Shown here one piece after another: positions 24,916 to 33,009 of a DNA stretch of 64,000 nt. The stretch's first letter is position 1; each line of letters opens with the position of its first letter. The DNA lies in the NCBI RefSeq assembly GCF_000428945.1, contig NZ_AUAX01000007.1, positions 310,001 to 374,000 of the forward strand, read 5' to 3'. This stretch comes from Hamadaea tsunoensis DSM 44101 (GTDB lineage: Bacteria > Actinomycetota > Actinomycetes > Mycobacteriales > Micromonosporaceae). The position numbers and the translations under genes were made by a program. Below the pieces are notes generated by a model. That model made no database searches. It had not been told where the DNA came from and was given only the letters and a program-made list of their open reading frames with translations.

Positions 24916-25746
24916 ATGACCGATCAGCGTACGCGCGCCGAAGCGTTCCGGGCCCTGCACGACGGGCCGACGTTCGTGCTGCCGAACCCGTGGGACGCCG
25001 GGTCGGCCCGCGTACTGGCCGGGCTCGGGTTTCCGGCGCTGGCGACCACGAGCGGCGGGCTCGCCTTCGGACTCGGCCGCCGGGACGGCGCCAACCTCGT
25101 GAGCCGCGACGAGACGCTCGCCAACATCCGCACGATCGCCGACGCCACCCACCTTCCGGTCGCCGCCGATCTGGAGAGCGGCTTCGGCCCGGACTCGGCC
25201 GACGTCGCCGAGACGATCCGGCTGGCCGCCGCGGCCGGTGCCGTCGGCGGCTCCATCGAGGACGCGACCGGCGACCCGCGGCGGCCGATCTTCGACCTGC
25301 CCGAAGCCGTCGAACGCGTACGCGCGGCGGTGGCGGCCGCCCGGGCGCTGCCGTTCCCGTTCACGTTCGCCGCCCGGGCCGAGAACTTCCTCTACGGCCG
25401 GCCCGATCTCGACGACACGATCGAGCGGCTGCGCGCGTACGAGGCGGCGGGGGCCGATGTGCTCTACGCGCCCGGGCTGCCGCTGGACGCCGTCCGCCGG
25501 GTCTGCTCCTCGGTCGGCCGGCCGGTCAACGCGCTGGCGGGCGGGTCGGCCCCGGTCACCGTCGCCGACCTGGCCGCGGCGGGCGTACGCCGGGTCAGCC
25601 TCGGCTCGGCGTTGGCACGGGTCGCGTTGAGTGCCATGATCGACGCGGCAACCGAGATCCACAACTCGGGGACCTTCTCGTTCGCCCCCGGCGTGCGCAC
25701 GTACGCTCAGGTCAACGCATTGTGGGAAACGACGGAGAACGCATGA
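24916..25746 (+). CDS. isocitrate lyase/PEP mutase superfamily enzyme
   Basis: A 276-residue TIM barrel. PTFVLPNPWDAGSARVLAGL at the N-terminus and PVAADLESGFG and GSIEDATGDPRRP further on are typical of the ICL/PEPM family, with the magnesium-binding aspartates. The true isocitrate lyase loop KKCGH is absent, so it is one of the short uncharacterised members that may act on a 2-methylcitrate-like, oxaloacetate-like or phosphonate-like substrate. GAGGAT lies six bases before the ATG. It overlaps the following saccharopine dehydrogenase by four bases, hinting at a shared pathway. Confidence 0.88.
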   Translation: MTDQRTRAEAFRALHDGPTFVLPNPWDAGSARVLAGLGFPALATTSGGLAFGLGRRDGANLVSRDETLANIRTIADATHLPVAADLESGFGPDSADVAETIRLAAAAGAVGGSIEDATGDPRRPIFDLPEAVERVRAAVAAARALPFPFTFAARAENFLYGRPDLDDTIERLRAYEAAGADVLYAPGLPLDAVRRVCSSVGRPVNALAGGSAPVTVADLAAAGVRRVSLGSALARVALSAMIDAATEIHNSGTFSFAPGVRTYAQVNALWETTENA

Positions 25747-26768
25747 GCCAGCAGCCGCGCCTGTGGGTGCGCCACGAGACCCGGCCGACCGAACGCCGGG
25801 CCCCGGTCGTGCCCGACGACGCCCGCCGGCTGGTCGGCAAGGGGTTCGCGGTCACGGTCGAGGAGTCCGCCCAGCGGGCCTTCCCGATCAGCGCGTACGC
25901 CGACGCCGGCTGCCGGATCGTGCCCGCCGGATCCTGGGCGGACGCCGGCCGGGACGAGATCATCGTCGGGCTCAAGGAACTGCCGGACACCCCGGACGCC
26001 CTGGTCCACCGGCACGTGTTCTTCGGGCACGCGTACAAGGGGCAGGACGGGGCGGCCGCGCTGCTGGGCCGGTTCGCGGCGGGCGGCGGGACCCTGCTGG
26101 ACATGGAGTACCTGGTCGACGATGCAGGCCGGCGGCTGGCGGCGTTCGGCTACTGGGCCGGATACGTCGGCGCGGCCCTTGCCGTGCTGCAGAGCCGCGG
26201 CGAGCTCACGGTTCCGCTGGCGCCCCGGTCGCAGGCCGAGCTCGACGCCGAACTCGCCCGCGGGGCGGCCGGTCCGCAGCCGCGCGTACTCGTGATCGGG
26301 GCTTTGGGGCGGTGTGGCCAGGGCGCCCGCGCGGCGCTGGAGGTCGCCGGGATCACGCCGACCGGCTGGGACGTCGCGGAGACCCGCGACCTGGACAAGG
26401 CCGCGCTGCTGGCGCACGACGTGCTGGTCAACACGGTGCTGACCACGCGCCCGGTGCCGCCGTTCGTGACCCCCGAGGACCTGGACACCGGCCCGCGGCT
26501 GTCGCTGATCTGCGACGTGACCTGCGACGTCACCTCGGCGCTCAACGTGCTGCCGATCTACACCAGCGTCACCAGCTGGCCGGAGCCGGTACGCCGGCTG
26601 CGCGAGGGCGTCGACCTGATCGCGATCGACAACCTGCCGTCGCTGCTGCCCGCGGAGGCGAGCGTCGCGTTCTCGGGCGAACTCACCGAGCAGCTCCTGA
26701 GTCTCGGCAATCCGGTCTGGGATCGGTGTGAGGCTGTGTACCGCAAGGCACAGAATGCACAGATGTGA
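25743..26768 (+). CDS. saccharopine dehydrogenase, lysine-forming type (LYS1-like)
   Basis: A 341-residue NAD-dependent enzyme. WVRHETRPTERRAPVVPDDA carries the conserved H-E-x-K/R-x-x-E-x-R region of alanine dehydrogenase/LYS1 proteins; HVFFGHAYKGQDGAAALLGR is the FxHxFKxQ-like block, and RVLVIGALGRCGQGARAALE is the dinucleotide site. VTCDVTSALNVLPIYTSVTS near the C-terminus matches the fungal enzyme's substrate site. It should interconvert lysine plus 2-oxoglutarate and saccharopine. It overlaps the preceding gene by four bases and is followed by a LYS9-like partner. Confidence 0.88.
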   Translation: MSQQPRLWVRHETRPTERRAPVVPDDARRLVGKGFAVTVEESAQRAFPISAYADAGCRIVPAGSWADAGRDEIIVGLKELPDTPDALVHRHVFFGHAYKGQDGAAALLGRFAAGGGTLLDMEYLVDDAGRRLAAFGYWAGYVGAALAVLQSRGELTVPLAPRSQAELDAELARGAAGPQPRVLVIGALGRCGQGARAALEVAGITPTGWDVAETRDLDKAALLAHDVLVNTVLTTRPVPPFVTPEDLDTGPRLSLICDVTCDVTSALNVLPIYTSVTSWPEPVRRLREGVDLIAIDNLPSLLPAEASVAFSGELTEQLLSLGNPVWDRCEAVYRKAQNAQM

Positions 26769-26769
26769 C

Positions 26770-26840
26770 GCGGGCGCTTGCGCCCGCCCGGATCGGCCAC
26801 ACGTGTGTGCGCCGAACGTGATTGCGGGCGCCTGCGTCCT
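26770..26840. repeat. family B repeat, single copy with second hairpin
   Basis: GCGGGCGCTTGCGCCCGC forms a hairpin at 26770-26787, followed by CCGGATCGGCCACACGTGTG and TGCGCCGAACGTGATT, then a second hairpin half GCGGGCGCCTGCGTCCTGC. The reverse complement of the 35312-35438 array matches this unit almost throughout. It begins one base after the LYS1-like stop and ends about 20 bp before the LYS9-like start. Confidence 0.75.
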
Positions 26841-26857
26841 GCAAGGAATGAAGGAGG

Positions 26858-28006
26858 ATGGCGATGCCCAGCGCTAGCGGCAAGGTGCACTGGATCGGCA
26901 CGGGGCTGTCCACCGGCAGCGGCCTGGCCCTGCTGTGCGACCGCGCGGACGTCACGGTCTGGGGCCGCACGGCCGAGAAGGCCGCCGCCTGCCTGGAGCG
27001 CAACGGCCTCACCGGCCGCGCCGCCGTCGGCGCGCTGGAAGACCTCGACCAGGCCGTCGGCGCCGGCGACGTGGTCGTCTCCATGCTGCCCGCCACCGAA
27101 CACCCCGCCCTGGTACGCCTCGCGCTGAGCCGTGGCGCGCACTTCGCGTGTTCGAGCTACACCTCGGACGAGATCGCGGCGTACGCGCCGGACGCGGTGC
27201 GGGCGGACGTCGTGGTGCTCACCGAGGCGGGGCTCGACCCGGGCATCGACCACATCCTGGCGCACTCGCTCGTCGCCCGGGCCCGCGCGGCGGTCGGCGA
27301 CGGGCCGGCGCAGGCCTGGTTCACGTCGTACTGCGGCGGCGTACCGGCGGAGCCGAACGACTTCCGCTACCGGTTCAGCTGGGCGCCGCGCGGGGTGCTG
27401 TCGGCCCTCTGCTCACCCGCGCGGTCCATCGTGGACGGTGAGGCCACGGTCGCGGCCCGGCCCTGGGAGGCCACCGCGCCGCACGTGCTGGGCGGCGAGA
27501 CCTTCGAGGTCTACCCCAACCGCGACAGCCTGCCCTTCCTCGCCCAGTACGCGTTCCCGGCCGGCTGGCGTACGCGGGAGTTCGTCCGGGGGACCCTGCG
27601 GCTCGACGGCTGGCGGGCGGCCTGGGCGCCGGTCTTCGAGGTGCTCAAGACCGGCGACGGCAGCCTGATCGACGCGCTCGCCGCCGACCTGGCCGCCACC
27701 TATCCGACCACGGCCGCCGACCGGGACCGCGTGGTGCTGTCGGTCGCCCTGCGCGTCCAGGTCGACGGCGGCGCCGACTGGTCCGGGGCGTACCTGCTGG
27801 ACATGGTCGGCACCGCGGCTAAGGACGGTGGAGAGAACGCGATGGCGAAGACGGTGTCGGTGCCGCTCGCGCTGGGCGTGGCCGACATCCTCGACGGGCG
27901 CACGCCCCCGGGCCTGCACAAGGCCCTCGCCGACCACGCCGACGCGGATCGCTGGCTCGACGCCCTGCGCGCCCAGGGCATCGACTGCCGCCTGATCGAG
28001 CCGTAA
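26858..28006 (+). CDS. saccharopine dehydrogenase, glutamate-forming type (LYS9-like)
   Basis: A 382-residue NADP-dependent enzyme. The N-terminal Rossmann domain (VHWIGTGLSTGSGLALLCDR) lacks the usual GxGxxG at the first turn but keeps GTGLSTG. The catalytic domain has SYTSDEIAAYAPDAVRADVV, LTEAGLDPGIDHILAHSLVA and WFTSYCGGVPAEPNDFRYRF, blocks shared with yeast Lys9 and the plant/animal LKR-SDH C-terminal half. It should convert between saccharopine and glutamate plus 2-aminoadipate semialdehyde. AAGGAGG stands just before the ATG at 26858 (an in-frame ATG follows at 26864). A family B repeat separates it from the LYS1-like gene. Confidence 0.88.
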   Translation: MAMPSASGKVHWIGTGLSTGSGLALLCDRADVTVWGRTAEKAAACLERNGLTGRAAVGALEDLDQAVGAGDVVVSMLPATEHPALVRLALSRGAHFACSSYTSDEIAAYAPDAVRADVVVLTEAGLDPGIDHILAHSLVARARAAVGDGPAQAWFTSYCGGVPAEPNDFRYRFSWAPRGVLSALCSPARSIVDGEATVAARPWEATAPHVLGGETFEVYPNRDSLPFLAQYAFPAGWRTREFVRGTLRLDGWRAAWAPVFEVLKTGDGSLIDALAADLAATYPTTAADRDRVVLSVALRVQVDGGADWSGAYLLDMVGTAAKDGGENAMAKTVSVPLALGVADILDGRTPPGLHKALADHADADRWLDALRAQGIDCRLIEP

Positions 28007-28024
28007 ACGACTCGGTGGCCTGCA

Positions 28025-28087
28025 TGATCATGTGATGCGCATACGTCGCCGGACTGGGGTTTTCGACATATACGCATCACATGATCA
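28025..28087. repeat. 19-bp inverted repeat after the LYS9-like gene
   Basis: TGATCATGTGATGCGCATA (28025-28043) pairs with TATACGCATCACATGATCA (28069-28087) at 18 of 19 positions around a 25-base loop. It begins 18 bp after the stop, so it may terminate transcription. The GATGCGCATACG part also occurs near 6119 in the 5.7-6.2 kb island. Confidence 0.7.
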
Positions 28088-28090
28088 AGG

Positions 28091-28144
28091 CCGGAGCGGT
28101 CTCCCGCGCGAGGAGCGGAGGTGAGATCGACGGATCCGGGACAA
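28091..28144. repeat. family C intergenic repeat, copy 2
   Basis: Begins CCGGAGCGGTCTCCCGCGCG and ends GGATCCGGGACAA. It differs from copies 1 and 3 mainly in the last ten bases. It directly abuts the 19-bp inverted repeat on its left and ends 26 bp before the purU stop. Confidence 0.75.
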
Positions 28145-28170
28145 GGTTCTTTACATGATCTTGATTTGCG

Positions 28171-29013
28171 TCAGAAGACGACCACCGTGTTGCCGTGCCG
28201 GAGCAGGCGGTCCTCGCAGTGCCACTGGACCGCCCGCGCCAGCACCGTTCGCTCGATGTCGGCGCCGAGCCGGGCGAGGCCCTGGGCGTTCTCGCGGTGT
28301 GTCACGCGGATGACGTCCTGCTCGATGATCGGCCCCTCGTCGAGGTCCTCGGTGACGTAGTGCGCGGTGGCGCCGATCAGCTTCACGCCGCGCTGCCGCG
28401 CCCGCTCGTAGGGGCCGGCACCGGGGAACGCCGGCAGGAAGGAGTGGTGAATGTTGATCACCGGTACGCCGATCTTGGCCAGGAAGTCCCCGGAGAGGAT
28501 CTGCATGTAGCGGGCGAGGACGACGAGGTCGCAGCCTTCCAGCAGATCGGCCAGGCGCGCCTCGGCGTCGTCCTTGCGGCCGGACTCGACCGCGACGTGG
28601 TGATAGGGCAGGCCGAACGGCTCCACCTCGCCCCGCAGGTCGTCGTGGTTGGCGGCGACCAGCGCGATCTCGGCGCCGAGCGTACCGCGCCGCCAGCGCC
28701 AGAGCAGGTCGACGAGGCAGTGGTCGGCCTTGGAGGCCAGCACCGCGATCCGCTTCGGGACGGCCGAGTCGGCGATGTGCCAGTTCATGTCGAACGGGAT
28801 CGCCACCCGGGCCGCGAACGCGTCCAGCAGGTCGCCGCGTTCGCCGTCCGGCAGGTCGAACTCCATGCGCAGGAAGAAGGTCCCGCCCGCCGGGTCGGAC
28901 GTGTGCTGCGCGGAGTGCACGATGTTCGCTCCGCGCTCGAACAAGAATCCCGACACGGCGCTGACGATGCCGGGGCGGTCCGGGCAGGAGACGAGCAGGC
29001 GCAGCGTACTCAC
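28171..29013 (-). CDS. purU: formyltetrahydrofolate deformylase
   Basis: A 280-residue enzyme that hydrolyses 10-formyl-THF to THF and formate, feeding purine synthesis and balancing the one-carbon pool. The N-terminal ACT domain is [20 protein letters not shown]; the C-terminal formyltransferase-like domain has [20 protein letters not shown] and [20 protein letters not shown], with catalytic Asn and His in NIHHSFLP and the Asp in the later [14 protein letters not shown] start with GGAGGT seven bases upstream. It stands alone. Confidence 0.96.
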   Translation of the reverse strand: MSTLRLLVSCPDRPGIVSAVSGFLFERGANIVHSAQHTSDPAGGTFFLRMEFDLPDGERGDLLDAFAARVAIPFDMNWHIADSAVPKRIAVLASKADHCLVDLLWRWRRGTLGAEIALVAANHDDLRGEVEPFGLPYHHVAVESGRKDDAEARLADLLEGCDLVVLARYMQILSGDFLAKIGVPVINIHHSFLPAFPGAGPYERARQRGVKLIGATAHYVTEDLDEGPIIEQDVIRVTHRENAQGLARLGADIERTVLARAVQWHCEDRLLRHGNTVVVF

Positions 29014-29078
29014 GGGCGTTACCTCCGGGTGCGCGGGTCCGGCGGCCCGGCTCGCCGCTGAGCCGCCGACCGGAGACC

Positions 29079-29867
29079 CTAGATCAGCTCCACATGGTGG
29101 GCCGGTGCCGACGCGGTGAGCGTACGCAGCAGGTCGGCCACGGCCCGCGGGCGCTGCTGGAAGTAGAAGTGCCCGCCGGGCGCCCAATGGTACGCGGGCG
29201 TCTCGACGGTCTCGTCGCGCCACGGCAGCAGCGCGGCCGGGTCGGTGCCCGAGTCTTGCCCATTGATGAGGGTGAGGCCGATCGTCAGCGGCGAGGCCGA
29301 CCGGTACTCGTACTCGGCGGCGAGCCGGAAGTCCGCCTGCAGACCCGGCAGCAGCAGGTCGTGCAGCTGTTCGGCGGCGACGATCTCCGGCGGCAGCCCG
29401 CCCGACAGCGCGACCGCGTCCGCGAACTCCCGCCCGCGCAGCCCGGCGGTCCGCATCGTCCGGTTCGACGGCAGCGACGAGGGCGCCAGGCAGCCGGAGG
29501 CGATCAGGTGCCGCACCCCCGGTACGCCGCGCAGCCGCCGCGCGGTCTCGAAGGCGACCACGGCGCCGAGGCCGTGGCCGAACAGGTAGGCCGGATGCTC
29601 GCCGGCGACCCGGGCGATGGCCTCGGCCGCCCCGTCGGCCAGATCGGTCACGCTCGTGGTCGGCAGCTCGTGGGCCCGGTGGCCGCGGCTGGGCATGCCG
29701 ACGACCACGATCCGGGGTGTGCATCCGTCGCCGGGGCTCTCCAGCAGCGGCTGCCAGCTCAGGAACGTACGCGGATTGCCGCCGGCATGCGGGAAGCAGA
29801 ACACTCGCGGCCCAGGCGGCACCTCGTCGAGGGCGGGATGGAACCAGCGTGCAGGATGACCGGGCAA
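29079..29867 (-). CDS. type II thioesterase-like hydrolase lacking the nucleophile serine
   Basis: A 262-residue alpha/beta hydrolase of the GrsT/RifR type II thioesterase family. [20 protein letters not shown] is the conserved oxyanion-side start, and the His of the triad is in [11 protein letters not shown] near the C-terminus. The nucleophile elbow, normally GHSMGA, reads GHGLGA at residues 97-102, so the serine is glycine. Such enzymes normally remove wrong acyl groups from NRPS/PKS carrier proteins. This one may be inactive, a binding protein, or use another residue. TTG start with CGGAG seven bases before; GGTATCTATACC (29891-29902) upstream may be an operator. Confidence 0.85.
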   Translation of the reverse strand: MPGHPARWFHPALDEVPPGPRVFCFPHAGGNPRTFLSWQPLLESPGDGCTPRIVVVGMPSRGHRAHELPTTSVTDLADGAAEAIARVAGEHPAYLFGHGLGAVVAFETARRLRGVPGVRHLIASGCLAPSSLPSNRTMRTAGLRGREFADAVALSGGLPPEIVAAEQLHDLLLPGLQADFRLAAEYEYRSASPLTIGLTLINGQDSGTDPAALLPWRDETVETPAYHWAPGGHFYFQQRPRAVADLLRTLTASAPAHHVELI

Positions 29868-30068
29868 CGTGACACTCCGCTAGATTGCTTGGTATCTATA
29901 CCGAGCCACCGTATCGCGCGGCGGTCGCCGGCTGCCAGGGTGATCTAGTGACGAGAACATGACGACCTGCCGAAGCCTCAATGTCCACTCAGGACGGGCA
30001 GTACCGGAGGGTAGAACCGCACGGTAACTCGGTCGCGCGCACAGTTTACACGCGGTTACCGTTTCGTC

Positions 30069-30584
30069 ATGACGGGTGACACGCGCGTGGTTTACACGAA
30101 GTACGACGGCTCCCTGCACTGGCACAAGAGGATGCACCGGCTCGGCGAGGACGCGTACGGCGTCTGGCTCGGCGCCCGGGCCGGGTTGATCGAGCAGAAG
30201 GGGCATGACGGGCCGCTGGTCGAGCTCGGCTTCGACCATGTGATTCTGTGCCCCCACGAGGGCTGGTACACGGCGGCCTTCAACGCTCCGTCCGCCACTC
30301 ACCAGACCGAGATCTACTGCGACATCACGACGCCCGTCCAGTGGCCGTCGACCGGCGAGGTCACCATGGTGGACCTCGATCTCGACGTGATCCGCCTCCG
30401 GCCGGACGGCCGCGTCATCCTCGACGACGAGGACGAGTTCGCCGAACACCAGGTGCGGTACGCGTACCCGGCCGAGGTGATCGCGTCGGCGGCCGAGGCG
30501 GCGGCGTGGCTGATGGCCGAGGTCACCGCCCGCCGCGAACCGTTCGACCAGGTAGGCCCCGCCTGGCTCACCCGCCTCCCTTAA
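30069..30584 (+). CDS. DUF402 family protein
   Basis: A 171-residue soluble protein with the DUF402/FomD-like barrel. KYDGSLHWHKRMHRLGEDAY and VILCPHEGWYTAAFNAP lead to the signature IYCDITTPVQWPSTGEVTMVD, then DLDLDVIRLRPDGRVILDDEDEF with the acidic residues that bind divalent metal in relatives acting on nucleoside phosphates. The exact substrate is unknown. TACCGT ends six bases before the ATG, and ACGGTAAC (30021-30028) with GTTACCGT (30055-30062) flank the promoter as 8-bp inverted arms. Confidence 0.85.
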   Translation: MTGDTRVVYTKYDGSLHWHKRMHRLGEDAYGVWLGARAGLIEQKGHDGPLVELGFDHVILCPHEGWYTAAFNAPSATHQTEIYCDITTPVQWPSTGEVTMVDLDLDVIRLRPDGRVILDDEDEFAEHQVRYAYPAEVIASAAEAAAWLMAEVTARREPFDQVGPAWLTRLP

Positions 30585-30617
30585 CTTTTCCCCCGCCCCG
30601 CCCCGCCCCGCCCCGCC

Positions 30618-30700
30618 CCAAGATCCGGTTTGGATCAGGGAAATCACCCGAATCATGGGCCATGATTACGTGCGAAAACCTGATCCAAACGGGATCTTGG
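30618..30700. repeat. family A nested palindrome, copy 3, with compensatory change
   Basis: Outer arms begin CCAAGATCCGGTTTGGATCA and end with GGGATCTTGG. The inner hairpin is AATCATGG-G-CCATGATT: relative to the other copies a T in the left stem became A and the paired A in the right stem became T. Reverse orientation; it follows the DUF402 gene by 33 bp, after a run of CCCCG repeats. Confidence 0.9.
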
Positions 30701-30763
30701 GGCGCGCCCGCGCGGGATCTTGGAGCGCGGGCGAGTGCGGGTGTGCGGGTGCGGTGGGTGCGG

Positions 30764-31303
30764 TTACAGGGTCGGGCCTTGGCGGCGGAGGTCGTCCACC
30801 GCGCCCATGGCCGACCGCAGCTGCGTGAGCCACTCGTCGGCGTGCTCGCCCACGAGGCGTACGCACCAGGCGAGGGCGTCCGACCGGGACCGGGCCACCC
30901 CGGCGTCCACGAGCGTGTCGAGCACCTGCCGTTCGGGCTGGCGTAGCCGGGTCATCACCGGCGCCGACAGCGTCGTGAACAACTCGGTCGTCCCGCCGGC
31001 CTTCGCGCCCCAGGCGACCTTCCGCTGGTAGGTGTGCTCGATCTGGCGGGCGTACCGGATGCGTTGCTCCCGGGTGGTCTCCCGGAATCCGGAGATGCGG
31101 CCGCGTTCGGCCACGGCCCGGTCGGCCTCGGTCGCTTCCGCGGCGTGGGCCGGTTCGGCGAGCGTACCGATGATGAGGATCTCGTCGCGATCGATGGTGA
31201 CGTCGGGACGTCCGGTGAACCACTCGTCGGGCAGCAGCCCGGTGATCCACGCGGGGGCGTCGTCGGCGGTGGGCGGTTCGCCGCGCCCGGCAACTCTGAT
31301 CAT
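30764..31303 (-). CDS. conserved actinobacterial hypothetical protein
   Basis: A 179-residue soluble protein. The N-terminal half has strands WFTGRPDVTIDRDEILIIGT; the centre has RISGFRETTREQRIRYARQI, and the C-terminus is helical with a ribbon-helix-helix-like stretch (TLVDAGVARSRSDALAWCVR). I have seen this pattern in uncharacterised actinobacterial proteins. A DNA- or RNA-binding role is possible but unsupported. It stands alone between a family A repeat and the 31.4-kb gene. Confidence 0.75.
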   Translation of the reverse strand: MIRVAGRGEPPTADDAPAWITGLLPDEWFTGRPDVTIDRDEILIIGTLAEPAHAAEATEADRAVAERGRISGFRETTREQRIRYARQIEHTYQRKVAWGAKAGGTTELFTTLSAPVMTRLRQPERQVLDTLVDAGVARSRSDALAWCVRLVGEHADEWLTQLRSAMGAVDDLRRQGPTL

Positions 31304-31428
31304 GTCCTGCCTCTCCTCTCCCGCTGGTCGTGCGAAGGATGATTACATGATTACGCCATTACAGCTGCAATGGCGAGGGCTTACGCCGAGAGCGGAGAAC
31401 GACCAGCGGATCATGAGGGTTGACGCGA

Positions 31429-31950
31429 TCAGCGGGTCTCCGCGATGCCGCCGTAGGTCAGGAAGATCGAGCGCATGGATCCCATGCCGTAGCGGTTCTC
31501 GTCGCTCGACATCGCCGCCACCTCCGCCAGCGCCGGACGCGGATCGATCCCGGCCCGGCGGGCCTGCTCGCACAGGCCCTGCAGTTCGAGGATCTCGTCG
31601 CGGGTGTCGGCGCCCTGGTCGCGTACGGACAGGTGGATGAGGTGAGCGCGGAACTCCTCCGGGCTGTCCCAGGTGGACGGGAGGTGGGCGGCCCAGCGGA
31701 ACGCCGTGTAGCGGTCGAACAGCCCGCGCAGGCTGCTCCGGGTCCGTTCGTCACCGGAGGCGTACAGGTCGAGGACGGCGCGCAGGACGACCTGCGCCTG
31801 CTCGTCGACGCCCAGGGCGGCGAGCTCGGCGGTGACCCGCTCGCCGAGGGTGTCCAGCGCGCCGAGGTCGACCGGCCCCGTGCTGACCGGCCGGTACGCG
31901 GCGTCCAGTGTGGCCATGCGGCGTTCGAGTTCGGAGAGGTCCATGTCCAT
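31429..31950 (-). CDS. hypothetical helical protein
   Basis: A 173-residue helical, acidic protein, MDMDLSELERRMATLDAAYR, then ALDTLGERVTAELAALGVDE and LRGLFDRYTAFRWAAHLPST. No signal peptide or membrane segment. I do not recognise the family; the DEILELQGLCEQARRAGIDP stretch suggests a small HEAT-like or four-helix fold. GGGAGAAG lies about 12 bases upstream of the chosen ATG, rather far. It is divergent from the small HTH gene, and the operator pair at 31975-32018 lies between them, so both may be controlled together. Confidence 0.65.
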   Translation of the reverse strand: MDMDLSELERRMATLDAAYRPVSTGPVDLGALDTLGERVTAELAALGVDEQAQVVLRAVLDLYASGDERTRSSLRGLFDRYTAFRWAAHLPSTWDSPEEFRAHLIHLSVRDQGADTRDEILELQGLCEQARRAGIDPRPALAEVAAMSSDENRYGMGSMRSIFLTYGGIAETR

Positions 31951-31974
31951 CGTTGTAGCACTTCTCCCGCCGTC

Positions 31975-32018
31975 GTCAGCTTTTGTTGACGTGGTCGGGC
32001 CTGTCAGCATATGCTGAC
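31975..32018 (+). promoter_or_regulatory. promoter with two GTCAGC-N4-GTTGAC operators
   Basis: GTCAGCATATGCTGAC (32003-32018) is a perfect 16-bp palindrome; GTCAGCTTTTGTTGAC (31975-31990) is a second, imperfect site 28 bp upstream. TTGACG at 31986-31991 and TATGCT at 32010-32015 (18-bp spacer) are -35 and -10 boxes that overlap one site each. The transcript would start at the A of the ATG at 32022, so it would be leaderless. Confidence 0.7.
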
Positions 32019-32021
32019 GAC

Positions 32022-32237
32022 ATGTCCGCGCTCACCGACCTCGAACCGGCCGTCTACAGCGGCGATGTCGACGCCGCGTTGCGGGCGGTCGCCCGGCTGC
32101 GCCACCTGGTCGAGCAGCTGGAGGCGGAGCAGATCGCGACGGCCCGCCGGGCGGGCTGGTCCTGGCAGGACATCGCTGAGCGGCTCGGCGTCACCAAGCA
32201 GACCGTCCACCGCAAGCACCGCCCGCAGTCCCGGTAG
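32022..32237 (+). CDS. small HTH regulator, 71 aa, probably self-repressing
   Basis: A 71-residue protein. The N-terminal half is helical (DAALRAVARLRHLVEQLEAE) and could dimerise; the C-terminus is a compact helix-turn-helix, GWSWQDIAERLGVTKQTVHR, ending KHRPQSR. Operators overlap both boxes of its own promoter, which suggests autorepression. These small HTH proteins often precede a Clp N-terminal-domain protein in actinobacteria, as here with 25 bp between, so the two probably work together. Confidence 0.8.
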   Translation: MSALTDLEPAVYSGDVDAALRAVARLRHLVEQLEAEQIATARRAGWSWQDIAERLGVTKQTVHRKHRPQSR

Positions 32238-32262
32238 TTCCGCCGGCCGCGAAGGGGGCATC

Positions 32263-32955
32263 GTGTTCCGAGGTGACCATCCCGAGGTCGACCGGGTGAT
32301 CGGCCGTTCCATCGCCGCCGCCCGCGATCTCGGCCATCCGCGTACGGGCAGCGAGCACCTGCTGCTGGCGTCGACGACGGCCGGCGACGTCGCCGAACTC
32401 CTCGCCCGGCACGGCCTGACCAGGGACGCCGTTCTCGTCGCCGTACGCGAGGCCGCCCCGATGGGGGCCGGGTTCGCGGCCGACCGGGAGACCCTGGCAC
32501 CGCTGGGGATCGACGTCGCGGCGCTGGTGGGACCGGCTGGTCCGGCCGCGCTGGACCGGATGATCCGGCGGGAACCGTTGCTGCCGTGGGGTTCCGCCCG
32601 CGCCCGCCGCCGCTGTGCGCGCTTCGAGCCGCCGCTCGGCCTGGACGCGCAGGCCGCGTACGAGGCGTCGCTGCGGCTGGCGCTGGCCCGCCGGGAAGGC
32701 GAGCACCGGGTGGAGCATCTCGTCCTGACGCTGCTCGCCCTCGATCCCGGTGCGGCGTGGGTGATGCGCCGGCTCGGCGTCGACGCGCGGGAGCCGCTGG
32801 ACGCGCTGCGGGACGCGTTCCCGCCGCCGCACCGCAACGCCCTCCTGCGGGCAGACCGCCGGTGGGGCGCACGATCGCGTTCGGCCGAGATCGTGCGCCG
32901 CTACCAGCGGACCACCGGCCGATCGGTCAGCGGCGGCGTGCTCGCCTACCTGTAA
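32263..32955 (+). CDS. double Clp N-terminal-domain protein without ATPase
   Basis: A 230-residue soluble protein with two Clp-N repeats. The first is VDRVIGRSIAAARDLGHPRT followed by GSEHLLLASTTAGDVAELLA; the second is LDAQAAYEASLRLALARREG followed by VEHLVLTLLALDPGAAWVMR. No Walker A or B motif is present, so it cannot unfold proteins itself. It may be an adaptor that brings substrates to ClpC, or a binding partner of the upstream regulator. GTG start with GAAGGGGG five bases before. Co-transcribed with the HTH gene. Confidence 0.85.
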   Translation: MFRGDHPEVDRVIGRSIAAARDLGHPRTGSEHLLLASTTAGDVAELLARHGLTRDAVLVAVREAAPMGAGFAADRETLAPLGIDVAALVGPAGPAALDRMIRREPLLPWGSARARRRCARFEPPLGLDAQAAYEASLRLALARREGEHRVEHLVLTLLALDPGAAWVMRRLGVDAREPLDALRDAFPPPHRNALLRADRRWGARSRSAEIVRRYQRTTGRSVSGGVLAYL

Positions 32956-33009
32956 GCCCGCAACCGAGCTTCGTGACCGAGGCCCGGAAGGCGGTCCTCA
33001 GAGAAGGCT

